From Rhynchopus sp. YZ270_cl-10 (lineage: Eukaryota; Euglenozoa; Diplonemea; Diplonemida; Diplonemidae): 64,000 nucleotides of DNA. The stretch is taken from the NCBI GenBank assembly GCA_964035575.1, contig OZ037933.1, positions 186,001-250,000 on the forward strand. The letters are read 5' to 3'. Below the pieces are notes generated by a model. The model was not told the DNA's origin. It saw only the letters and a list, made by a program, of their open reading frames with translations, and ran no database searches. Positions 21,152 to 31,779 of this stretch are shown here, in pieces (position 1 is the first letter of the stretch; every line of letters starts with the position of its first letter). A program made the translations under genes and the position numbers.

Positions 21152-23486
21152 TCAACGACACAACGGCACCCTTCCCTGCTTTTTCGAGTAAATCTCATTC
21201 TGCCCGACAAGACGTGCACGGTACTTCATTCCGGGACGCACATGGGGTGCTGAAGGCGCAACCAACACTGGCACAGGCCGTTCTTCCAACGGCGGGACTG
21301 GGTGCAGCGCGGGAAGCACCTTTGCATCGACCACTTCCTCCTCCCCCTCTTCCCCCTCTTCCCCCCCTTCCCCCGCTTTCTTTGCCTCCACCGGAAGTCT
21401 ACAGTACTCCTCTGTACGCACGGCGACCGGCGATTTTGGATAAACATAGTGCGACCTCTCCTCCTCGTCTGTCAAGAACCAAACCGTCCTCTGTGGGGCA
21501 TGGGCAGTATTGCGGAGTGGCGTGCTGGGCTTTCTCCAAGGTGGCGTATCGCAGCCGTTGAGTGAGTCTTCTGAGACGGTGTCGGGGGGAGGCCGCTTCA
21601 TCGCGCTGGTGAGGAGTAGGCATTTGCGGACGTTCTCTTGTACCTTAGCGGCGCGTGGAAAGCGTTGAAGGTAGTGTTGCTGGCGTGCGGTCTTGGCAGA
21701 GAGCATCTGTTGTACGCGAAGTAGCTTCTTCGAGGAGAGCAGGGCAGGGCGTGTGTCCTCAGGGTCGATCTCGACGAAGCCTGCGAAGCATGTCCCCTCG
21801 GCAGTCGCGTCCTTGGTACTCCGTTTCTGCAGGGCTCGTCGCAGTCGTGGAAATCCGCTGCGTTCTCTGTTCTTCACAATCCCTTCGCCATCCTGTCACA
21901 AAAGTGAGGGGTGAAGAGGGGGGGAAATTTTTGTTTTGTTTTACTTTTTGCTGCTTTGTTTCTTTTTGCAGCATGGCCCAAGGGCCGTTAAGACAGGGTT
22001 TTTTGAGATGACAATTAATTCCCTGACTTAAACAAACTGGAAACGCAACGTCGTGGGGGTGTGGGAGCACTCCACAAAAGGATGGGACCAACCGCTATCG
22101 AATAAAGAACCGTGGAAGAGGCAAACTGCTGCTGGACAGCCTGCGACAGCAAGGAGCAAAAAACAAAAGGCAGGCGCTCAACAAACGGTACTGGGAACAT
22201 GTGGATAAGGTAGACGAGGATTTCACGCCCCTCCCCCAAGGAGAACATGGAAGAAAATCACTCGGCGTTTTGGCTGAGTTCTTCTACAGCTGCAAACATT
22301 CCGTTCAGTGTATTGTGAGAGATATCGAAGCCACAATTATTTGCCTCTCCTTCTTTGATGAGCGACTTGCTGGATAAGCACACAACTTGCCTCTCGAGTA
22401 GAAGAGAGAGGTGAATCCGCCCGGGTGTGCAATGAAGTCGCTGTGGCGTACAAGAAGTCACCCCTCGCCTGGATGGAGATGCATTTTTGTCAACAAGTGG
22501 CTAACAAAAACAGGCGTATTCCGTTACAGGAGATGACTCAGTTTCCGAGGTCTGATCGTCTGGATTGGAAGGGGCGTTTCGACCTTTGAGTGCATGAAAG
22601 AGGTCTTCAGGGTCTTTCCCGAAGTGGGCCTGCCGCGAATGTCCTCTTCACCTACCGCATGCTCACGAACACGAGCGTGTGTCGTTGTGTGGAAACGCAA
22701 CATAACGAAGCTGTAAAAGCCCTCTTCTTCAGGAGAAAAAATGACGGGCATGTCATGTTGGTGCTACCTTCCGAATGTGGGTACGTGTTGAAGGGCACAG
22801 ACAGACCGAACGCCTCGTTCCGGAATTTGGATAGCGCATTGCTCGATATGTTTGAAGCAGAGTTCGAGCTGCTAACAGGGAAGCAAAAAGACCACGTCCC
22901 TTATTGTGGCTGTTGTCGCCGTTCATACTATGACCGAACAATGTGTCGCTTGCACCGGCAGAGACTGACGCAAGATCATACACAGCGACCTTCTGAAGTT
23001 TCTCGGAACAGCGTGCCGCGTACTGTGCCGAGGCAAACGCCCGGGCCACCGAAGCGAGAGACAATCGAAGGCGCGTCCTTTTGGAGACCCTGAATGCTCA
23101 TGATCTCTGTACAGAAGAGCTCTTCACGGAAATGAAGGCCATCACTTTATACAAGACGATGCACCTACATGTGCAGTGAGCGATGGCAGGATGTGCAATA
23201 ACGTCTACCTTTTTTCATCGGAATAAATAGCTATTTTTTTTCCACATACCACAAGGTTGACGAAGGTACGTGACTTTGAAGGTCTGTGCATATGACCCCT
23301 GGGGTCCACCTCCATAAAGGGCGACTGTGACGCAACCTGTCCGTCCCACCCGAAGCTCTGACTCCCCGCCTCCTCCTTCTTCACCTCGATGGGCACTGCC
23401 TCAGGAGTCTCGGCGTTGTAGTCTTCACGCATGGCACGCAGGTCCTTGCGCAGCTCAGGGGGGAGTGGCACCTGTGTGTTGTTCAT
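21152..23486 (-). CDS. Two-exon gene, 325 aa, function unknown
   Basis: Exon 1 is 23486-23250 (79 codons, starting MNNTQVPLPPELRKDL) and exon 2 is 21892-21152. The donor CTTGTG|GTATGT and acceptor TTTTGTGACAG|GATGGC leave phase 0 on both sides. The intron is 1357 bases and holds an unrelated open frame (22590-23093, plus). The protein is basic at the start of exon 2 (KNRERSGFPRLRRALQKR) and acidic near the end (EGGEEGEEGEEEVVD). No domain is recognised and no membrane segment or signal peptide is seen. The ATG lies only 283 bases after the preceding gene's stop, which suggests co-transcription. Confidence 0.65.
22590..23093 (+). CDS. Possible intronic open frame, 167 aa, opposite strand
   Basis: An open frame in coding-like, moderately GC-rich DNA inside the intron of the minus-strand gene. 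The middle looks protein-like (LFFRRKNDGHVMLVLP, CGYVLKGTDRPNASF, HVPYCGCCRRSYYDR). The only Met near the front is followed by low-information sequence, and the C-terminus is Pro/Arg-rich. No family recognised. It could be a small gene, a fragment of an inserted element or chance. Confidence 0.3.
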   Translation: MHERGLQGLSRSGPAANVLFTYRMLTNTSVCRCVETQHNEAVKALFFRRKNDGHVMLVLPSECGYVLKGTDRPNASFRNLDSALLDMFEAEFELLTGKQKDHVPYCGCCRRSYYDRTMCRLHRQRLTQDHTQRPSEVSRNSVPRTVPRQTPGPPKRETIEGASFWRP

Positions 23487-23769
23487 TGAAAATGAAGGGT
23501 GGTGGACGCAGGAGGTGTTGCTCTGATCTATTGTTCTGGTTGCTAATAACATTGTAAAGGGGAAGCAAAGTTGATAGTGCAAACGCCGGCTGACCCTGAA
23601 AAGTGCAAAAAAAGGTCGAGAAATGTATCAGGCCCGCTCGTGAACATGTGTACCTTTGGTATGACAGGGGTGGACCCCCCCCTTACATCTGATATGTGCA
23701 CTACTCCCCTGCTTCCACATCAGATGAAAGGATCATTGGAGACACAGAGAAAAAAAAAAAATGCAATTT
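23487..23769 (+). promoter_or_regulatory. Compact intergenic region made of two short dispersed repeats
   Basis: The 283 bases between the stop of the 1236-residue gene and the ATG of the next gene are largely a CTCGTGAACATGTGTACCTT copy (with a CAGATGAAAGGA tail) and an AGTTGATAGTGCAAACGCC copy. On the transcribed minus strand the latter ends in a pyrimidine-rich stretch, then GTTATTAG, about 45 bases before the ATG. This could serve polyadenylation and acceptor functions; that is inference. Confidence 0.4.
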
Positions 23770-26700
23770 CTACTTTGATTCGTAACATACCTTGGCGTGT
23801 TTCGCTGCCTTCTCATGTGTTTCAGCGATATGCATGTTCACAGTATGCCGGATCTGCTTCGCAATCTGTCTCTCCCCCCTCCTTGCCTCGACGTAGTTCC
23901 TCGGGAGCAATGTGCAGGCGTACTTCTTCAGGTTCGGGTAGTTTGACGGCACCTCCACCAGGGGCTCGCCGAGGACTCCTTCGTCGTCGTCACTCTCCTC
24001 TCCACGCTTCGCAATCTGCTTGGTCAGCAGCCGGCTCACCCCGATTGCAGCGTTGAAGCTCAGCTGCGGGCCGTTGTTCTGCTTCTGAAAGAACCGCCCG
24101 ATGCCTGTTGTTGCGGCGGGACTGCCTGGCACCACCCCTGTCTTCGTACTCCGTGGAGACCCTGGTCCTGCCGACGGCCCCTCTGGGGAAGTAGGTTCGT
24201 CCTCGTTTTGCTCCTCCGTCTCCTCCAAGCAAGGGTCCGAAGGGAGGAGAAGCACCGCGTTGTTCAGCATGTCCGCTCGCCGTTCCGGGTCCATCTCTTC
24301 TTCGTCGTCGTCGCTCTGCAGGCTTGCGGTTTTGCTTCGTTCCTCCTCTGAATCGGTTGCTTCTTGCAAGGGTTCCTCCCCGGTTCCGGTGTTGGTCGTG
24401 GATTGATCTAATGTGTACGATTCTAAGGTTCGTCGTAAATAGAGAGTTTCACCGTCGTCAAAGCTGCGGAGGGCGTGTTCGAGACAGCGGAGTTCATGAA
24501 TGGATTGGTCCCAATCGAAAGGAATGAAGCGGTTGCAGCCTTTGTACAGGAGTTGTCCTTCTCTTCTAGTGGTGTTCCGATAGGTCAGGCCACGAAATGG
24601 TTGCACCAAACCCCCCCTTTCGGTGATGAGAACGTTGTGTGTAGCGTTGTCGTCGAGGCTTGCGCGATGCTGAGGGGAGGATGGTTGAGGATGAAATAGG
24701 TGGTTGTCGCTCTGCTGCGTCCGTTCCAATCCATCTACGAGACCGCGTAAAAAAGTGCTTTTTAATGACGAAGCTTCTGCAAGAAGCGCCTTCGCTTTTT
24801 CCTTTTTTTTAATCCCTCCTGCAGGGAGCTGAAAGGTGGAAACGTTTTTATGAGATTTGTAGACCCTAAAACGGTCGAAAAACCCGGCAAAATCTTCAAA
24901 GCAGATCAGCCTATCCGCTGCAGCGATATCAGAGAGCTCGGAAATCCGTTCGATTATATTGTCCTCTAGATTCTCCATTTCGCCAAAATCATTTGAACGC
25001 AGGCCCATTTCTTTTGCGTAAATGTTGAGCCGCTTGCCGACCTCCGGGTCAGGGATATAGTCTTCATCCTCGTCGGTGATGTACTGATCGTCCAGCTCTC
25101 TCAAACGATCCGAAAAGGTTCGGGAAACACATTCCGAATCCACCCTCTCCTTATTGTCATCCTCCAGGGCTCTCCAATGCTGCCATGCATAGTCGTTCAT
25201 GCGATCTCTCAAGATATTCGCTGGGGCACGTCGTCCATAAAGCCCTACATGGCGTCTCCACTGCGCAGTTACCCTATCCGCTTTCATACATGCCAAAACA
25301 CTAAAAACAGTTTCCCTCAGCATGACACTCACCTTCTTATAAATGACCGTCTCGTTCTCGACCTTCAAATTTGGTCGGGAAGCCAGGTCCCATCCAGCCT
25401 CCCCCCATTTTGCTCCTCCCCATGGGGTCATAGCTTCCTCCTTCTCTTCTTTGTCGATGCGAAACAGAGGGGATGCACCGCCATCGATTCCAGGTGTTCC
25501 CACCCCCTTGAAGACAGAAAGAAGGCACGAACTGTGAGAGGAAAATCCGGTGCGCGCGGCGGCGCCAACGTTGTTGTCAGAGGTTGGGAGCGCGCCGGTG
25601 GTGTCATTGTTGTTTGCACTGTCTGGTGCAAGCGATAGCGCGAGAATCGCGGGGTCTCGGAGAGCGGAGGACACGGTCTGCGCAAAGGTTTTCTTCGGGG
25701 GCCCCGACGCAGCTCGAAACCGCTCTTCCCGAAACAGCCCCGATTCGCGGAGTTGCCCTTCTTCCGCATCAATATCCTTGATTCCGTCTATCATAATATT
25801 TCTTGTCCGAGGTGACACAACCTTTGCCACCTTCGGGTCTTCAATGACAACACGTTGCTGTTCCGCTAGTTTTCGCGTCGCTTTGAAACAATTTTCGATA
25901 TTTCGAAATTGTGATACAGGTGACGCCTCCGCGGCCTGAACCGCAGTAGACGCAGTAGGCGAAGCAGGGCCACACATCATTGCATCTCTTGACGCCACGC
26001 TTTCCCCCCCCTCGCTTTCGATCACCGAAATTGAATCGGTTGCTTCCAATCCTTGCGCAATAACCTTCTCCTTCTCTAACCGCAACCTGTCTTCCTTTAC
26101 GTCGTTCCACCCTCCATCTAACGCTTTTTGGAGTAACCTTTTTCCTCGCCGCTTTCGCTTACGGAGCATCGCGATAATTTCTGGTACGGGCTCGCCATCT
26201 TCAGTATAATCTTCCCCTTCCCCTTCCCCCCCAGAGGAAGAGGACGACGGTGTAGGGGAGGCATTCAGGTATGTCTTCCCCTCTGCGTGCACCTGAGAGG
26301 TTTCGTACTTCGCAGCGATGGCGGAGTGGAAGGAGGGCAGTGGGGCGGTGATAAGGTAGTACCCCAAGCCCAGCACCCCTCTCGTGAAATAGTATCCGTT
26401 TTTCCGTCCACTCCATTTGGCAGCAGGTTTGAACTCTACTCGTATCCGGTTCACCTCTGTCGAAGCAGAAGGAAGTGCCTGCAATCTCGCGGTATCTAAA
26501 AACCATGGCATTCGGCTTCTCCGCAATCTGATGATCGCGATGACAACGAACACTACCCCCTTGAAGAGAGAGCGAGAATGGCCATATCCAAAAACCTTTA
26601 AATAGCCATGCCGAGAGTCGCCCTGGGGCACCTCAACCTCCTCAGGAATGGCAAGGATGGGTGGTGGTGCGACGTCGTTTTGAAGGCTGAGCAAGGCACG

Positions 26701-27480
26701 TTCCTCCCCAGCGCAGGACTCTTCTTCATATGAAACGGTGTTAATCATGTCTCCATCTTTGGTAATTTTTGCTTTTTCATCAAATTCCAGACCAATTGCT
26801 TGAATAAAAGAATGCAAACTCCGCGCCGGAACTCCAGTCTCCAAGTCTTCGGTTCCCCCTAATCCAGTAAAGGCTTCCATTAAATCCCCATCCGTCCGTT
26901 TTTTGCGTAAAATAGTGCATTTTATGTCCCGTACTATAGCAAGAAACTCTTCGACGACAACGCCTTGCGCGCGTTTCCCGTTTTGGAGCAGAAGGGTGTT
27001 GTGCTTGGCGAGAAGCTCCTCAAGGTTGTTCTTGCTGATGTTGATCCCTAGGATGTGAAGTGCTGTGAACACTCCGGTGAAAGAAAGGATCGCTTTGAAG
27101 GTGTTGTTATCAATTAAGGTGCCAGAATGTGTAGAAGACAAATTTGAGTTGTTCTCCACAAACCTCTGTCCAGTAATAAACGGTGAGTTCGCAGCCCGGT
27201 CAAAAATCTGCTTGCAAAGCTGAATCTCCCCTTCAGAAAGACGCACCTCGGTGTTGGACTGATTGTTCTTCATCAGACTGACGTGCGCTCGGGTTTCCTG
27301 CACCTGCAGGCTAGGAACGACCTTCTTCGCGACATGCGTCTGCCCCAGCTGCTGCAGCCTCTGTTCTATAGTCGCGCCGGTAACCGGAATCGTTCCGTTC
27401 GCCAGCATCGACGACCCTTGATGCAGATGGGCACCATCCACGCTGTCCTCCTCTGTTCGCATATCATTGGACAGTACCAT
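23770..27480 (-). CDS. Large EF-hand-like protein with acidic and basic low-complexity segments, 1236 aa
   Basis: Single frame; the start is preceded six bases upstream by GGCTTCTTCAG. Residues about 80-245 look like degenerate calmodulin-type helix-loop-helix pairs (EIQLCKQIFDRAANSP, LHILGINISKNNLEELL, LHSFIQAIGLEF) without canonical Ca ligands. Residues 347-375 carry RVEFKPAAKWSGRKNGYYF followed by GLGYY, a short motif seen in diverse protist proteins, some of them DnaJ proteins. A basic run RKRKRRGKR at 440-448 may be nuclear targeting. The second half has an acidic stretch (DEDEDYIPDPEVG) before LICFEDFAGFFDRFRVY, which also resembles an EF-hand helix, and Ser/Glu-rich linkers (SDDDEEEMDPERRADML). 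No signal peptide, and no convincing membrane segment beyond a weak one near 308-318. Function unknown; a cytoskeletal or flagellar role would fit but is not shown. Confidence 0.85.
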   Translation of the reverse strand: MVLSNDMRTEEDSVDGAHLHQGSSMLANGTIPVTGATIEQRLQQLGQTHVAKKVVPSLQVQETRAHVSLMKNNQSNTEVRLSEGEIQLCKQIFDRAANSPFITGQRFVENNSNLSSTHSGTLIDNNTFKAILSFTGVFTALHILGINISKNNLEELLAKHNTLLLQNGKRAQGVVVEEFLAIVRDIKCTILRKKRTDGDLMEAFTGLGGTEDLETGVPARSLHSFIQAIGLEFDEKAKITKDGDMINTVSYEEESCAGEERALLSLQNDVAPPPILAIPEEVEVPQGDSRHGYLKVFGYGHSRSLFKGVVFVVIAIIRLRRSRMPWFLDTARLQALPSASTEVNRIRVEFKPAAKWSGRKNGYYFTRGVLGLGYYLITAPLPSFHSAIAAKYETSQVHAEGKTYLNASPTPSSSSSGGEGEGEDYTEDGEPVPEIIAMLRKRKRRGKRLLQKALDGGWNDVKEDRLRLEKEKVIAQGLEATDSISVIESEGGESVASRDAMMCGPASPTASTAVQAAEASPVSQFRNIENCFKATRKLAEQQRVVIEDPKVAKVVSPRTRNIMIDGIKDIDAEEGQLRESGLFREERFRAASGPPKKTFAQTVSSALRDPAILALSLAPDSANNNDTTGALPTSDNNVGAAARTGFSSHSSCLLSVFKGVGTPGIDGGASPLFRIDKEEKEEAMTPWGGAKWGEAGWDLASRPNLKVENETVIYKKVSVMLRETVFSVLACMKADRVTAQWRRHVGLYGRRAPANILRDRMNDYAWQHWRALEDDNKERVDSECVSRTFSDRLRELDDQYITDEDEDYIPDPEVGKRLNIYAKEMGLRSNDFGEMENLEDNIIERISELSDIAAADRLICFEDFAGFFDRFRVYKSHKNVSTFQLPAGGIKKKEKAKALLAEASSLKSTFLRGLVDGLERTQQSDNHLFHPQPSSPQHRASLDDNATHNVLITERGGLVQPFRGLTYRNTTRREGQLLYKGCNRFIPFDWDQSIHELRCLEHALRSFDDGETLYLRRTLESYTLDQSTTNTGTGEEPLQEATDSEEERSKTASLQSDDDEEEMDPERRADMLNNAVLLLPSDPCLEETEEQNEDEPTSPEGPSAGPGSPRSTKTGVVPGSPAATTGIGRFFQKQNNGPQLSFNAAIGVSRLLTKQIAKRGEESDDDEGVLGEPLVEVPSNYPNLKKYACTLLPRNYVEARRGERQIAKQIRHTVNMHIAETHEKAAKHAKVCYESK

Positions 27481-28304
27481 GGTAAACTGAAGAAGCCTTC
27501 CAGAAATATTGAGTGCACAACTCGTCTACTCCCTGAAGTACTCTATTGTACACAGATTCCGAAGAGGTTGATATGTTGATATGTTGATATGTACCACCTC
27601 TAGGGCGAATGTAACAGACGCCAATTTAAAGAGGGGGGAAAAAAAAATTGTCAAATCCCGTATCGTTGTCGACTCGAAAAATGCTGTCTGAAAAAATTCT
27701 TTTTTGTGTGATAGTTTCGGGCCTTTTTGGTACACACCCCCTCATCAAAGATTAAGATGAGTCAAAAATACATAGGGCCATATAGAGAGGGGGAGGGGGG
27801 GAAATAATGGCCTGTGGGAAAGGAGAAAGGGTTAAATGTGGTAGTCAGGTTGGGGAGGTTAGGCTGGGGGGGAAGGCACATCTGATGCACAGTAACGTAA
27901 GGTGTCCTAAGGGCAAAAAAGATCAATGAGAACAGAAATTTCGTGTAGATTCATTTAGGAAACGCCTGCTCGAGGCATGAATCTTCATTTTGTACCGATC
28001 CTCGGTGTGAAAAGCATGGTCAAAAGCGTCATTTTGGTTGCGCTTCTGTTCAAGAGATGAAGCCGGAGGTGGACCTAAGGCAAAGCCCAGCGCGAACACA
28101 GAGTGGGAGGAAAATGGCATTTTTTTTTTTTTGGTTTCGTAAACGCCAAACTCAACCTTTTGTTTGATTAAGCTCTATACCGAATCGCTCAACAGCGATG
28201 GGAAAAAAATCGTTTGTTTCGATCTCGTCAAAAATTCGAGATTCTGAACCGCTACGATAAATTTGAAGAAATCCAGAAAAGCTTCAAGAGATAATGAAAT
28301 CCCC
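27481..28304. other. Intergenic, no gene seen
   Basis: Holds a TTGATATG triplet tandem at 27570-27593, G- and A-runs and an imperfect palindrome (TTTTGATTAAGC region, 28160-28250). No short-repeat copy of the five strand-biased families was found here. Confidence 0.5.
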
Positions 28305-29246
28305 TCAAACTATCTTTCCCTCCTCCTCCTCCTCCTCCTCCTCCTCCCCCTTCTCCCCCCCTTCCACCCATTCTCCATCACACCAAACGTACCGATACGG
28401 TGCAAACGCCAGCTCCGATAGCGCACCTTGTGTCAGCACTGTCATCCCCTTCACCTCCTCTGTAAAGAACCCTGCTAGGGACGCATCCGCCGCTGCCACG
28501 GGCCCCACAGCTGTCGCCACAAGGTGTCGCTCCGTGCCAATAGTTACCACCTGCACCGCGAAGCCCCACCCAGCGACCACAGCACCGTTCCGCTTCAACG
28601 TCGCGCTCCACCCCATCTGGCCCCGCACACTATGTTCTTCTGGGGTAAATTCCAAGGAGGCCATCTCCACCCCCAACCCTACCCCCAACGCTTTCAGATA
28701 CGCTTCCTTCAACGTCCACAAGACATAAAACCGATCAAGCATGCCAACCTCGGTTGTTCTCACATACCCCCATTCATCTTTCCCAAAGGAGTCAAGAAAG
28801 GACTCAAAGAACTCTTCAATGTCGGACACCGTGTATTGTTTATGAGGGTTTGGAAGGATTTCGACTCTCATAGTATCACATCCAACAAGCCCTTGGTGTT
28901 CCCCAGCAAAGGCGAGAAGCCCGCCTGCGTGAGAAAGCGAAAAATTTTCTCCATTTGAGTGTACAATAGCGGGCTTCCCATACGCCGTTCTGACAATGCG
29001 TGCGGAGGGGTCGGTGGTGTTTGACAGATAGTTGGCAGACAGCTTGCGTGCAAGAAGATGTGCTTTCGCATCAGGGTTGTGCCTCCCAACCACCCCACCT
29101 CCTCTATTAAATCGTAAACACCGTTCCCGTTCAGTTACCTCTAAGGATGCTAATTCGATATCCCATTCTGATTCATCAGGTTTCCAACTCTCATAACGTG
29201 CAAGCCAACGAAGAGAAGAACACCCCTGAGGGCGTAGTAGTGCCAT
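28305..29246 (-). CDS. 4'-phosphopantetheinyl transferase, Sfp/AASDHPPT type, 313 aa
   Basis: It would transfer phosphopantetheine from CoA to carrier-protein serines of fatty-acid, polyketide or lysine pathways. Signature blocks are in order: YGKPAI (89-94), FSLSHAGGLLAFA (102-114), the Mg-binding GCD at 122-124, and FYVLWTLKEAYLKALG (173-188) with Trp177, Lys180, Glu181 and Lys185. GCDTM replaces the usual G-(I/V)-D-(V/I)-E, so the second acidic ligand is less certain. I chose ATG 29246 (MALLRPQG) over the in-frame 29312 because a TATTTTTTTTAATAG acceptor lies about 20 bases before it. The C-terminus is a run of Glu encoded by a (CTC)n microsatellite (28319-28347). Length and motif order fit the eukaryotic enzyme. 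Probably cytosolic. Confidence 0.92.
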   Translation of the reverse strand: MALLRPQGCSSLRWLARYESWKPDESEWDIELASLEVTERERCLRFNRGGGVVGRHNPDAKAHLLARKLSANYLSNTTDPSARIVRTAYGKPAIVHSNGENFSLSHAGGLLAFAGEHQGLVGCDTMRVEILPNPHKQYTVSDIEEFFESFLDSFGKDEWGYVRTTEVGMLDRFYVLWTLKEAYLKALGVGLGVEMASLEFTPEEHSVRGQMGWSATLKRNGAVVAGWGFAVQVVTIGTERHLVATAVGPVAAADASLAGFFTEEVKGMTVLTQGALSELAFAPYRYVWCDGEWVEGGEKGEEEEEEEEEGKIV

Positions 29247-29365
29247 AGTGTGGGAAGGAATGTGAATTCTATTAAAAAAAATAGCTCGGTGGATAGTTGT
29301 ACCCTTTCGCAAGGTGTATATTTTATAAGATGAACCTAAGCCTCTCTCGTGCTTTGGACCTTTAA
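29247..29365 (-). promoter_or_regulatory. 5' flank of the transferase gene with acceptor-like site
   Basis: On the minus strand, a CTAAGCCTCTC-type repeat copy (29329-29360, antisense to the gene) is followed by CTATTTTTTTTAATAG and then about 20 bases to the ATG. The layout fits a trans-splice acceptor or a 5'-UTR intron end. Confidence 0.4.
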
Positions 29366-30732
29366 CCCTTTAGACCCCAAGCCGTTTTTTCGACCCACTT
29401 TTGAGTTTTGGTTTTTTGGGCTCTCCAACCGGTAAGGGGACCCCAGATGCAAATTTTTGATCGTACCTGGCCGCAATTGAAAGATTTTGAACACAGCTTC
29501 CAATTCCATTTTTTTAAGTTTTTTTTTGAAAAAAAATATTCCCCTCAAAATGAGGTAAGCATAAAATCCGCCTTTCGGTTTTTTACTCGTCCAGCAGAGC
29601 GAGGGAATACCCGTAAATTATTGCTCTCCGAAAATAGCGTTATTTGAAAGATTCGCCACAAAATCTTTCCAAAGAAAAAAAAATCGAGCAAAAAGTCCTA
29701 GTAGAACCCAACTGAAATGAGTGCGGCTCTGTTAGCGACCATGTATAAAATCGATTTCCCTAACGATTTACACTGAAACACCACCACACACGTAAAAAAG
29801 CGATTTTTTCACGTTTTTGGGCATCTACAGGCCCCGAAACACCCCCAGAATGGGTCAGAACGACCCTGTGTGCCGAAAATTCACAAAAAAAGCACCCTGC
29901 AATACGAAAAAATAGTGAAAACCCGGCTTATAGTGTGTTTTGGGTGGGAATAAGGCAAAGAATAGTCAGAAAAACAGTGATTTTGATGGTGGTTCTCACG
30001 AACTTCCAAAGTGCATTCAGATGCACAAAAGTTTTCGATTGTTGCTTCTTTTGACAGATTTGACATCAAATCTTTCCAAAAATGTAAAAATATTTTCACG
30101 AAAATGAGTAGAACCCCACTTACCAACCCTACTAGCCTTACGACCTTAGCAATGTTAACCCCGTGATTTGGTGGTAAAATCTCACCAAAATCCGAGGAAA
30201 TCACAGATGCATAAAAGTTTTCGATTTTGGCGTATTTTGAAAGCTGTGTGCGAAATCTTTCCACACAAAAAAAGTGTTTTCACGAAAACGAGTAGAAATT
30301 TTTTGATCACATGGAGGCTCTGAAAAGCGACTTTTCCCCGTACTTTTTCGCGCTCCCCCGCGTCCAAGGAAAACCCAGATGCATAAAAGTGTTCATAGAT
30401 GGCGTATTTTGAAAGATCGGTGAAAAATCTTTCAAAATCTAAAAAAATGTTTTTCTGAAAATGAGTAGAACCCCAGTAATAGCCTAGTGGTATTAGGAGG
30501 GATATTTCAGGGGGTGTTGGTCAAAAAACATGATTTTCCGTGGCAGCTCCGCCTTCCCCCTAGCATCCAAAAAAATACTAGGTGAACAAAACATTTCGAT
30601 TCTTGCTTCTTTTGAAAGATCGGCGCAAAATCTTTCAAAATATAAAAAATGTTTTTCCAATTTTGAGTAGAACATTCCTAATTGTATGGCGCCATTCGGC
30701 TGGCCATATATGGCCACTTGGGGTCTAAAGGG
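29366..30732 (+). mobile_element. piggyBac-like non-autonomous element, 1367 bp, TTAA duplication
   Basis: TTAA (29362-29365 and 30733-30736) flanks 16-bp perfect inverted repeats, CCCTTTAGACCCCAAG and CTTGGGGTCTAAAGGG. A TTAA target and CCC-starting ends are the piggyBac hallmark. The inside is a diverged tandem array, about four to five units of some 180 bp, each with GATGCATAAAAGTTTTCGAT, a TTTTGAAAGAT(C/T) word, AATCTTTC and GAGTAGAA. No transposase. A reversed broken copy lies at 5285-5960, and one terminus-like CTGGGGTCTAAAAGGGTTAA at 46985. Confidence 0.85.
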
Positions 30733-31779
30733 TTAAAAAAAAATCACTCCATGTGTGGGGAGGTGAGGGGCGGTTCTGTGAAAGAGAAGTTGAAATGTAG
30801 GGTTAAGACATTGCATATTCGCATTCTCAAGCGATACGTACAGGTAAAGTAAGGGTGAAAATCGGACTCTGGTGCAAAAAATCAAAGCTGACCTTGGAAT
30901 ACAGAAAAGCCCTCTTCGGCTGGCTTGAACAGTGTACCTTTGGTATATGACCGGGCTGTACCAAGGGTGGACACCCCCAACCAATGCAGTCCTACAATCC
31001 ATTTTCGTGGTTTACATTCTGATATGTGCACTACTCCCCTGCTTCCACTCAGCCAGATGAAAGGAACATTGCGAACACAGGGTGGTTAGGACTGTGTGAT
31101 GTAGGGTCCGGTTGGGGGTCAACACTGAGGGGACAAAAGAAATTAATGCAAAACATTTTTTGAGTAGAACTTTGTTTTCAGGGTGAAGTCAACTAGGCGT
31201 GGTTTTGGGGGGTGAGCGCAAAATAAAAAAGTTTGACTTGAAATTCAACCCTCTCGTGAACAGTGAACCTTGGTGCATGACCGGGTGCACCGTGGGGGTA
31301 GACCCCCCCCGACTTGCATGCAGTCATACAATCCATTTTTGGGGTTGGCATCTTATATGCACTTTACTTGAGCAAAGAAGAGTACGGAAGGTGCCCCGAC
31401 ATTTCCTCTCAATTGTTTAGCCACGTTGAACAAAAAAAAAGAAGAAAAAAATAGGGGGGGGAAAAGAAACTGTGTATCGAGAACGTACCTTTTTTGGTGT
31501 TCGTGGTACTGCACAAAACCTAAAATTGGTGTTCCTCACACTAAAATAAAACGGTGTACGGGGAAGAGAAAGAAGAAGATAATGTTTTAGAATGAATCCT
31601 GTCCAACGTTGTCTGTTGTCTCTTCGTCATGTTATTTATCTTTTTTTTATTATTTTAAACTCATGCAGGTAGCGAACGTGCCTAAAGGCGATGGTGTGCT
31701 AAAACAGAAAGTATCATTTTTTTAGTAAAGGCTGCCCTTTCGGACGCATGCCAAAGCGGCCGCCACGTGTTTTCATCAT
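30733..31779 (+). other. Intergenic with two long copies of the GACTTGAAATAC repeat
   Basis: Copies at about 30888-31085 and 31226-31420 are the longest in the window. Each runs on through ACAGTG(T/A)ACCTT, GACCGGG, a GGGTGGAC/GGGGTAGAC block, CAGTC(C/A)TACAATCCATTTT and TATGTGCACT. In the first, a terminal hairpin can form (TCTGATATG and CAGATGAAAGG). This suggests a SINE-like unit of about 200 bp. No gene seen. Confidence 0.6.
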
